From Embiotoca jacksoni (lineage: Eukaryota > Chordata > Actinopteri > Embiotocidae), in assembly GCA_022577435.1 (NCBI GenBank), contig JAKOON010000003.1:235001-299000 (forward strand): DNA of 64,000 bases. Reading direction: 5' to 3'. Every line of letters starts with the position of its first letter. The stretch's first letter is position 1. The notes under the pieces are model-generated. The model saw only the letters and a program-made list of their open reading frames with translations. It searched no databases and was not told the DNA's origin. Position numbers and translations under genes: made by a program. Of the stretch, positions 1 to 9,287 are shown one piece after another.

Positions 1-1310
1 CAACACACCACACCACACCACAACACACCACACCACAACACACCACACCACAACACACCACACCACAACACACCACACAACACAACACACACCACACCAC
101 AACACACCACACCACAACACAACACCCCACACCACAACACACCACACCACAACACACCACACCACACCACAACACCCCACACCACAACACACCACACCAC
201 AACACAACACCCCACAACACACCACACCACAACACACCACACCACAACACAACACCCCACAACACAACACCCCACACCACAACACACCACACCACAACAC
301 ACCACACCACAACACAACACACCCCACACCACAACACACCACACCACAACACAACACACCCCACACCACAACACAACACACACCACACCACAACACACCA
401 CACCACAACACAACACACCACAACACACCACACCACAACACACCACACCACAACACACCCCACACCACAACACACCACACCACAACACACCACACCACAA
501 CACAACACACCACACCACAACACACCACACCACAACACAACACACCCCACACCACAACACACCACACCACAACACACCACCCCACACCACAACACACCAC
601 ACCACAACACACCACACCACAACACAACACACCACACCACAACACAACACACCACACCACACCACAACACACCACACCACAACACAACACACCCCACACC
701 ACAACACACCACACCACAACACACCACACCACAACACAACACACCCCACACCACAACACACCACACCACACCACAACACACCACACCACAACACAACACA
801 CCACACCACAACACAACACACCCCACACCACAACACACCACACCACAACACCCCACACCACAACACAACACAACACAACACAAACCAACCCACACAACAT
901 ACCACACCACAACACACCATACCACATCACATCACACCACAACACAACACAACACACACCACCCCACCCCACACAACACAACACAACACAACACAAACCA
1001 ACCCACACCACAACACAACACAACACAACACAACACAAAACAACCCACAACACAACACAACACAACACATCACAACACAACACAACACAACACAACACAA
1101 CATAACCCACACCACACAACACAACACAACACAACACAGCACAACACAACACACACCAACACACACCAACCCACACCACACAACACAACACATCACAGCA
1201 CACACCAACCCACACCACACAACACACAACACAACACACACCAACCCACACCACACAACACAAGACACACCAACCCACACAACACAACACAACACAACAC
1301 ACAATACAAC
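1..1310. repeat. A/C-only minisatellite tract
   Basis: This is an irregular tandem array built from short words such as CACACCACAA and CAACACACC. For roughly the first 880 bases the + strand is essentially only A and C, so the opposite strand is only T and G. From about 890 a few T bases appear and the phrase aaaccaaccc recurs. The array continues past the left edge. The long Cys/Val-rich reading frame on the minus strand is a product of this composition and not a gene. Confidence 0.9.
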
Positions 1311-1434
1311 AGTTACAGGCAGATTAAACCGTTTATTAAATCATTCTGTACAAACTTCATGTTCTTTTAATTTCTGAAACCACAACAGAGTTTTGTGTTT
1401 CTCTTTGACTGAAGTTTCAGTAAAACATTCAGCT

Positions 1435-1725
1435 GGTTCTTCATTCACTTATTTATTACATTATTATTATTCATTGACTCATATATTATATTATTATTAT
1501 TCATTGCCTCGTATATAATATTATTATATTATTATTATTCAGTGACTCATATATTATATTATTATTATTCATTGACTCATATATTATAATTATTATTATT
1601 ATTATTCAGTGACTCATATATTATATTATTATTATTATTATTCATTGACTCGTATATTATATTATTACTATTATTCATTGACTGATATATCTTATTATAT
1701 TATTATTACTAATATTATTATTTAT
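1435..1725. repeat. AT-rich minisatellite, unit about 40-50 bp
   Basis: Six or so diverged copies of a unit that combines TTATTATTATTCATTGACTC with ATATATTATA. Copies differ in the number of ATT triplets and in cattgactc versus cagtgactc or cattgcctc. No coding sequence was seen. Confidence 0.8.
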
Positions 1726-2394
1726 TGATGTGGAGCGATGAGACAGGAGGACGAAGGTTGTCAACACGTTAATCCTCCGGTCTCAGACGAGGTCATGTTA
1801 ATGTGTCAGAAGCTGAACTGGACCACAACGCAGGAAACCAGCTGATTAGTGTGGAACCAGCAGGTCCGTCATCAAATTATAAAATCTAATTTATTCTGTA
1901 TTCCAAGTCAAAATGTGATTTATAAATGATTTATTTTCCGTTCTATGTAAAACCACCAAAGAAGCCGTGTCCTTCTACAGCAGGTAAATGTTCTGACCGG
2001 TGACTCTGACCGGTGGTTCTGACCGGTGGTTCTGACCGGTGACTCTGACCCAGCCCGGTTGCCTGCTACTCTTCATCCTCACTGACTGACATCCTCTGAA
2101 TGTGGAGCTTGTTGTTCTCTTACAACAAGCAGCAAAGCACATAATCCAATTAATCACATGGTAGCAGATGACCAGATTCTAGTTAACTCTTTGTTCTGCT
2201 GCTGAGGCCCGGCTGCAGGTCACAGTGGGTCCATTACCAGAACACAGATAACCAGGTTCTAGTTAACTCGTGTTAGATATCAGATACATTACAGAAAGTA
2301 CAGACATAAAATATATCAGCCAATCACACAAAGGTATTCAGGTCAGAGTGAAAAACACATCGTAGCTCTGCTAAAAGGCTCCAAAACAGAAACA
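1726..2394. other. Non-coding stretch with a short GACCGGT repeat
   Basis: No supported gene. Positions 1993-2051 hold four to five copies of a 15-16-base unit around ctgaccggtg(g/a)ttct. The rest looks like unique non-coding DNA with the motif agattctagttaact / aggttctagttaactc occurring twice (about 2174 and 2254). Confidence 0.6.
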
Positions 2395-2560
2395 CCTAGG
2401 ACGGAGAACAGTAGGACAGGGGACAGAAGGACAGGAGGACGGAGGACAGAGGACAGAGGATAGGAGGACAGGGAACAGGAGGACAGAGGACAGGGGACAG
2501 GAAGACAGGGAACAGGAGGACAGAGGACAGGGTACAGGAGGACAGGAACGGAGACGTTTA
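2395..2560. repeat. GGACAG-type minisatellite
   Basis: Tandem purine-rich units of the type aggacaggggacag / aggacggaggacag, strongly strand-asymmetric (A/G on the + strand). A 77-aa Pro/Ser/Leu-rich minus-strand frame across it is a low-complexity shadow. Confidence 0.85.
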
Positions 2561-2674
2561 CAGGACTTGTGTTCATTCAGAGTGCTCTTCGTGACGTCAC
2601 TGCATTTAATTGTAACGCGGGGTCAGAACTCACCCAGCTCGCGAAGGAAAACACCCCCAGAGCAGCTCCCATGG

Positions 2675-2742
2675 CTCCCGGTACTTGTCCTCCGGTACTT
2701 GTCCACCGTTCCTCCGGTACTTGTCCTCCGGTACTTGTCGTC
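2675..2742. repeat. Short tandem repeat, TCCTCCGGTACTTG unit
   Basis: Four copies of a core (c)cggtacttgtcc, with cctcc or caccgttcctcc between them. It lies in otherwise unremarkable DNA. No gene is supported here. Confidence 0.75.
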
Positions 2743-2984
2743 TTCAAACACACATGAAACGGAAATAGCTTGAAGCTCCAGGACCAATGAAAACTGATTC
2801 CTCAGACTGATGCACGCGGTACAGTGTCCTGAGCGCGAGCACTCCAGTTGGGATATTTTTTTGTTGTCATGATGGGTTACGTCATGATGACCTGTTGTGA
2901 ACTGTGCACAGAGCAGTGCTGACGCCAAGTGGACAGATGGTTTTTAATAACTTAAGTTGAGTAGGGGGTCAAAGCACCAACGGT

Positions 2985-2985
2985 A

Positions 2986-3045
<60 letters not shown>

Positions 3046-3061
3046 GGGTCAAAACGCCAAT

Positions 3062-3101
<40 letters not shown>

Positions 3102-3172
3102 CATTATTATTAGGGTCAAAACACCAACGGTATCATTATTATTGTTATTATTATTAGGGTCAAAACACCAAT

Positions 3173-3208
<36 letters not shown>

Positions 3209-3222
3209 GGGTCAAAACACCA

Positions 3223-3281
<59 letters not shown>

Positions 3282-3300
3282 GGTCAAAACACCAACGGTA

Positions 3301-3360
<60 letters not shown>

Positions 3361-3361
3361 G
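2985..3361. repeat. Compound (TTA)n array with a repeated spacer
   Basis: Blocks of (ATT)n/(TTA)n of 6 to 20 or so triplets are separated by near-identical spacers of about 20 bases containing gggtcaaaacaccaa, some with an added cggtatc. At least five spacer copies are visible (near 2968, 3051, 3112, 3157 and 3209, with further variants near 3281 and 3360). The poly-Ile and poly-Leu frames here are artefacts. Confidence 0.9.
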
Positions 3362-4290
3362 GGGTCCAAGCCCCAATGGTGATGGAAGTGTATTGTTTTT
3401 GTTAGGATTTTTATTATTATAATTTTTCTGCTGGTACCTACAGTGGGGCTAAACCATGGGCGGTGCTAAGGTGAAATTTTAATGGAAGATAATGAACACT
3501 GAAAATTCTTTACTGAAAAGATTTGATACATGTCAACCATTAGGGAGCGCTATAAGAAAGGTTACCGCTTTTTGTTGAATAACTCCTTGACGTAAGTCGC
3601 ACATTCAAATGGTTTAAAGCCACTTGTTCCTTTTACATAGAGCTGCATCTGCTGCCACGCCTATTTGCGGCAATACTTTTTTTTCACCAAATGACAAAAA
3701 ATGCAAAACCCACATTTTTCAAACTAGTCTGTATTTTTCACTCAGAGCTATTAATATAGTGTCAATGGATTCTCTGGAACCTCCTTGTTAATAATTAGCT
3801 AAAAGATTTTAGGTTTTGTTAATTATATACGAGGATATGAGTATAAACATTTAACTAAAGCAGTAAAAACTTAGTGACAAAAAAATATTGCTTCTCAAGA
3901 TCAATTCAAAATTGTATGGGATTATACACGCTTGTCAAAGATGACTTTTTGATTGAATGTAAAAATGTTGGTGTAAATACACCCCAAGGCTACTTTTTAG
4001 AAGTAGTTATAGCCTTGGTCAAACTTCACCATTTTTGCTGTGGTCGTACAGCATCTGTTTCAGAACCAGATTACAAAATTTTATGTAAAACAGCCAAATG
4101 GTGAGGCTCTCGTAGCACGTTTAATTCAAAAGTTTGAAAACTACTTTACCCAGAATGCACTCCAAAGAATTTCATCCTGCAGCTTTAACAAAGAAACAGT
4201 AGGTAGTAAATTTTGATGAGCCCCAAAAATTATCTTCTGAAAATAAATGACACGTCAACCTTTAGGGGGCGCTATAATAAAGGTCCATGT
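3362..4290. repeat. Unclassified dispersed repeat, possible decayed element
   Basis: AT-rich DNA that contains two diverged direct copies of a motif of about 30 bases around gtcaacc(a/t)ttaggg(a/g)gcgctataa, at about 3532-3562 and 4254-4283, roughly 720 bases apart. Between them is a 76-aa + strand frame (3874-4104) that I do not recognise. The left part begins with ggggtccaagccccaatgg directly after the TTA array. It could be a decayed mobile element, but I see no terminal inverted repeats and no recognisable protein. Confidence 0.4.
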
Positions 4291-5113
4291 GGTTTCTGGT
4301 CCGACTGATTCTGTGTTTCCATCCGAACAATTGTTTCTGTTTGAAACTAATTGAAGCTGTTGTTCTGTAACCGTGGGAGATGAGCTGTTACCTTGGAGAC
4401 CAACAGTATAACTGTAAACAGCAGCTGAAATCCTACAAACTGCATCACAAAGAAAAGCGGTAGGCTGAAATATTGTTTATATCTTGTTTATGATTGTGTA
4501 GTTTTTGTTTGCTGGTTCATTTGAAGGTTTTATTTAGCATTATCTAGCTGCTGAGCTGTTTCAGGATAAAATATGTTCAGCTTCTCTTCTAGTGAGTTTT
4601 TGGGGAAAATGTATTCAGAGTTCATCATGTGATGGATGTTGAACACGGACACGGAGTCCAGCGCTGCTCCTCGGTTCACATTGGCTGCTCTGACTTCCTG
4701 TTGTTCAGGTGTAACGTTCAGACCTGAGGTAGGATTTACGCTTATTCAGGTTCAACTTTTCAGTACCACTGGTACTGACTTCTTGCTGGGATACATCGCC
4801 ATGGTAACATATGCTGCAGAAATAACCTGTTCAAGACAACAGATCTAAAGAGACAAAAGGAAGGTGGAGTTTGTGGTGCTGCAGGTGACTGATGTGGGCA
4901 GGTGTGTTGGCAGTGCGCTGTGATTAGCTGCTGGGTTGAGGTGATGATAGCATCCCACCTGCTCCGAGATCCGCAAACCAGTTCACACTCTGACTACAGA
5001 GTGATCTTCATCCTCATCTTCATCACCTGGTTCAGATGAGTGCGGGTGGTTTGGTTGAACAGAACGAAGCACCAGCAGGATCCCCTCACAGTTGATTGTG
5101 TGCCACAGTTACC
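4291..5113. other. Upstream region of fndc11, no gene seen
   Basis: No convincing coding exon. A 70-aa frame at 4636-4848 has no recognisable domain. The interval should contain the fndc11 5' UTR and promoter, but I see no diagnostic core promoter element. Confidence 0.5.
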
Positions 5114-6696
5114 ATGGAGGCTGAGTGGAGAGGTCAGGAGGTCACGGCTCAGGTGGAGACTCAGGTGGAGACTCAGGTGGAGACTCAAGTGGAGACTCAG
5201 GTGGACGTCCTGTCGGACCTCCGCAGCCAGATGGTAGAGCTCCTCTGCAGCAGGCTGAGTGACAGCTCCATGACGGTCAGTAGGATTCACAGCGCTGTAC
5301 CTCTGTTAGAGCTCCGATTAGTTTTCACATTTCTGTCTTCATCCAGTTGCACACTCACCTGCACAGGTACTCCCTGAATCGTTCCTGTGCACCTGCTGGG
5401 CTCGTTAAGAACTATGTGCTGCAGGTCGGACGAGTCTGAAGGATCTGCAGCTTTTTAAGATCCTGAACACACTGATGACATTTAAAGTTCAGTTCTGGAA
5501 CTAATGATAGATAATCTGCTAACGACTTCCTCCCACAGTCAGAACAGCTGGTAACATGACTTCATGCTGCTTTATCACCTGTGAACAGTGATGTCACATG
5601 ATTGACAGGAGGACTCCCACTGGAACCAGCATCGCTGGTTCAGACAGTTCGTTCCCGTCACTGTTGTTTAATGAGAGCAGAGACGTGTTCAGAGTCCTGT
5701 CGTGTGTTTCCAGGTGTTAGATTAGATTCGACTTTATGAATCCCACAGTGGGGAAATTTAGTCGTCACAACAGCATGTACACAGTATGAACAAATTTACA
5801 AATACATATGAAATAAACGAAATAAGATCGATAAAAAAAAATATTATTTTAGAGCAATAAAAGAATAAATACACAGAGACTGTATACACAAAAACAAATA
5901 CAATAAAATAAAGATAGATATAAATAATGTTGCAGGAAAAGATCCTGTCATGTGTTTCTAGGTGTTGCAGGAGAAGCTGCTGCTGGTGCAGAGGTGTTCG
6001 TACTACCTGGAATTGTCAGAGGAGCAGGAGCAGAGCCCCGCCCACCTGCCCGTCAGCGCGTTGTGGTCTCTCCTGAACCTACAGAGGCTGCGGCGGGCCA
6101 TGGACGAGGGCAGGACCCAGGTGAGGCTGCAGCTGACGCTCCTCCAGCTGCTCCACCAGGAGATCCTGAGGAGCTGTCGGGAGCTGCAGGCCTTCGTGGG
6201 GAGGTCTGACCGGGAGCCACTGGACGCTTCTGAGGCAGCTTCCAAGCAGCAGCAGCTGCATCAGACCCGGCGGCACCTCCGCAGCTTCCAGAGACGACTG
6301 GATGAGTCCAGGGTCAGTCCCATACACCTGCGGACCCAGCTCATCTCCAGCGCCGCTGTGTTCCCCGTGCCCCGCCTCAGCGCCACGCTGGTCGCCTCCT
6401 GGCCCGTCCTGTTTGACCGGTCGGAGTCCAAAGCCCTGCCCGGCTCCGTCTACCTGAGCTGGAACGTAGCAGGAGAGCAGTTCACGGAGCAGCAGCAGCA
6501 GTTTGAGGTCCACATAAAGAGCCTTCATCCAGCCGACCAACACAGTCAGGTGGCCACGAGTCGCTTCACCATGAACGTCCTGCTGGTTCCCGACCGGCTC
6601 TACGAGTTCTCTGTGAGGAGGGTCCAGGCTTTCAACCTGGTCTACCAGGACTGGGTAGACCGCATCACCCTCAAGACCCTGCAGCTCTCCAGCTGA
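5114..6696 (+). CDS. fndc11: Fibronectin type III domain-containing protein 11 (FNDC11-like), two coding exons
   Basis: Seen: exon 1 is 5114-5275, with ATG in an ACCATGG context and donor ACG|GTCAGT. Exon 2 is 5962-6696, with acceptor tgtttctag|gtg and stop TGA at 6694. Both junctions are phase 0, giving 298 aa, close to the roughly 318 aa of human FNDC11. Recognition rests on VQRCSYYLEL just after the junction, PVLFDRSESKA in the middle, and RFTMNVLLVPDRLYEFSVRR followed by VYQDWVDRITLKT near the C-terminus, which is the beta-rich FN3-like part. Residues 55-120 look mostly helical and Leu-rich. The N-terminus has four QVET repeats encoded by a 12-bp tandem repeat. The family's biochemical function is not established, so none is assigned. 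In human FNDC11 lies next to HELZ2, which fits this window. A LINE fragment sits in the single coding intron. The first usable ATG is 5114; the frame upstream of it has only a GTG. Confidence 0.88.
5149..5205 (+). repeat. In-frame 12-bp coding repeat in fndc11 exon 1
   Basis: Four copies of CAGGTGGAGACT (one with CAAGTG) encode QVET-QVET-QVET-QVET, followed by a partial fifth copy, QVD. The unit is a multiple of three, so copy-number change would lengthen or shorten the protein N-terminus without a frameshift. Confidence 0.9.
5719..5942 (-). mobile_element. Non-LTR retrotransposon 3' fragment (Rex1/L2-like) with target-site duplication
   Basis: Seen: a 224-bp insert in the fndc11 intron is flanked by 24-nt direct repeats (5695-5718 and 5943-5966) that differ at two positions. 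Read on the minus strand, its end is aaatttccccactgtggg followed by attcataaag and a short taatct-type tail. This is the kind of 3' end found on many fish LINEs and related SINEs. Inference: a 5'-truncated copy inserted by target-primed reverse transcription, with its 3' end toward low coordinates. The family name is from memory and uncertain; the insertion structure is solid. Confidence 0.7.
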
Positions 6697-6772
6697 AGTA
6701 AAGGAGGAGGCGCTCCACAGTTTAACTTGCTTTATTAATAGTTTATTACAATTACTACTAGAACTAAATATT

Positions 6773-6778
6773 AATAAA
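6773..6778 (+). other. Candidate poly(A) signal of fndc11
   Basis: AATAAA lies 77 bases past the fndc11 stop codon in AT-rich sequence (attaataaatc). It is the first canonical hexamer after the stop. Confidence 0.5.
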
Positions 6779-8268
6779 TCAACAAACAAAAACACAATCA
6801 TGTTGCTTTTGGACTTTTTTTTAGAAAATCAGAAATTCAAACCACAGAATCCAGTTAACTTATTTCACCTCTGAGGAATTTATTATTGATCATCTTCTAC
6901 TGAGTCACACAGGTGACCTCTGACCCCAACAGTCCTTCAACACAGAATCTCCTCCCACCAACAGGACACACAGCTGACTCCTCCCACCAACAGGACACAG
7001 CTGAAGTCTCTCCAACCTTTATTCAAACAGGAAGTCAGCAGTAAGAAGAGTTCTGTTCAAGCTTTAGTGACGTAAAAAAACGTTCTGCTGAAATAAAAGG
7101 GGAACACAGCTGAGAAGCCCTGACTGTTCAACAGTCTGTCCACCAGGGGGCGCTGCATAGAAGAGTGCTGATGTCAAACAGGTGAGTCATCACTTTATTC
7201 AGACATGATGTCCCCAACAGAACAGGAGCCTCTAGACAGATGAAGAGACACATACAGTTTCTTCAAAATGAGATACAAGAAATCAAGAAATCAATAATGG
7301 AAAATAAAAAAGTGTGAGCTGAGGTCGGAGTTCAGGAGCTCCACGACGACGGTGCTGAGTCATGTAAACATCAGGAAACTAAAGAAATGATTCAGCAGCT
7401 TTTTAAAACCTGGAGATGACCTTTAACCTGCAGTCAAACAGTGGCTCAGGTAAACAGGTGAGAACAAATATGAGGTAGTAAAAAACATCTGAGTCAGTCT
7501 GAGGTCACAACATCCATCAGGGAAGGTTCTGATCCGACCCGTTCAGCAGCCTGCAGACAGAACGATGGATCCACAGGAAGGGACAGAAAACTGTTCCGTC
7601 AACAGCAACAACAGTCTGCTGCTGCCTGGAATACATCACAGGGACGGGATTTTTTTTTTTTTTTTGGGGGGGGCTTCATCTAAAACATCATAGGAGGAGT
7701 CAGTGACTGGAGGGGGCGGGGCTTCTACCTTAACAGAACCAGAACAGGAACATCTCTGAGGACTAGTGTTTTCTGTGGTCATCACTGTGTGACATGATTT
7801 CTCCAGACCTGTGACCTCTGACCTGTGGCTTAATTTACTGCAACATTCAGTCCGAGACAAACATTCTCCATCAGAAGGAACTAAAATCTCTGTTTAGACT
7901 GCAGGAGATCTTCATCATCTTCATCATCATCATCATCATCTTCAGACTGAACATGGGGAGAACGTCCGGGCAGCAGCAGTCTGCAGAGAGGTTACAGAGT
8001 GAGACAGAGAGGATACAGAGAATACAGAATGAGACAGAGTGAGACAGAGAGGACAGCTGTCTTCCTCCCAGACCATCATGATGTCATTCTGTTCTATCAG
8101 AGACTTCAGAGTTCAGCAGGATGTGAAGCTTCTTCATCCTGCTGCTGGTTCTGACCCATTTAAAGCATGGAAACTCTGACCCACTGAAACATCCATCTGC
8201 TCCTGTTCAGGGTGGAGACACCTCACAGAGGACTCGGGTCATGTTCTGAATCAGGTACCTGAGTCGGT
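6779..8268. other. Intergenic 3' flanks of fndc11 and stk35
   Basis: No supported gene. The two genes converge here. On the minus strand, AATAAA (plus-strand tttatt) occurs at 7194-7199 and 7018-7023 and could end the stk35 transcript. Other content: a duplicated ctcccaccaacaggacac motif near 6953-6999, a T-run followed by a G-run at 7650-7673, an imperfect (CAT)n tract at 7911-7942, and short gagacagag repeats at 7998-8053. A 74-aa minus-strand frame at 7636-7860 starts in the homopolymer zone and is not convincing. Confidence 0.6.
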
Positions 8269-9149
8269 TCATGTTCTGGAGGTCACCTGGTCCATTCGTG
8301 ACTGCAGCTGGAGGGCGTTGGGTCGGTCCTGAGGGTTCACAGCTAGCATGTCGTGCAGCAGCTTCCTGACCGGGTCAGACATGTGGGACCGGCGTCTCTG
8401 CGGGATGTTCAGAACCATCTTCGGGTTCTCCAGCAGCGCCTCGCCCACCGGCACGATGTCGCCGCCCTGCCTCACGTACGTTCCCAGAAGCTCGCGCTGC
8501 GACTCCCCGTCGATGAAGGTGATTCGCTCCAGCATGGCCCACATGATGATGCCCAGGGCGAAGATGTCCGCCTTGGCGGTGTAGTGCCCCTCCCACACCT
8601 CCGGCGCCATGAAGAAGTCGGAGCCGCACGCAGACGACAGCCACAGCTTGTTCACGTTGACCGCTCGGTTCTTGTCGTCGCCCTCTCTGCTCTTGTTTCC
8701 TAAACCGGCACAAACTTTACTCAGACCGAAGTCGGCCACCTTCAGAACTGGGCTGCCGGACCGCTCCGAGACCAGGATGTTGTCGGGCTTCAGGTCACGG
8801 TGCACAATGTTGTTCTGGTGGAGGAACGCCACGGCGCTCGTCAGCTGGACCATGAAGCTGCTGGTGGTCTGAGAGTCGGGCCGCCGCGACAGCACGAAGT
8901 GGTTCAGGTCTCCGCCCTCACAGAACTCCATAACGAACCACAGGTAGCACGGCTCCTCTGGGGGGCGGAGCACCCGTTCACCTGGAACACAGCACAGGTA
9001 GTCATTCAGACAGACACACAACAACACACACTGCTGCACAGACACAAACACAACAACATAGGTAAAGGGAGGAGTTTGTGTCTGGTAGTTTGTTTATACA
9101 TGCGGTGTCTGAACACACACACACACACACACACATATATACACACATA

Positions 9150-9181
<32 letters not shown>

Positions 9182-9203
9182 CACACACATATATACACAC
9201 ATA

Positions 9204-9235
<32 letters not shown>

Positions 9236-9250
9236 CACACACATATATAT

Positions 9251-9287
<37 letters not shown>

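Noticed and set aside
3874..4104. 76-aa frame as a possible small gene
   Set aside because: No recognisable motif, AT-rich repeat context, no splice or start evidence.
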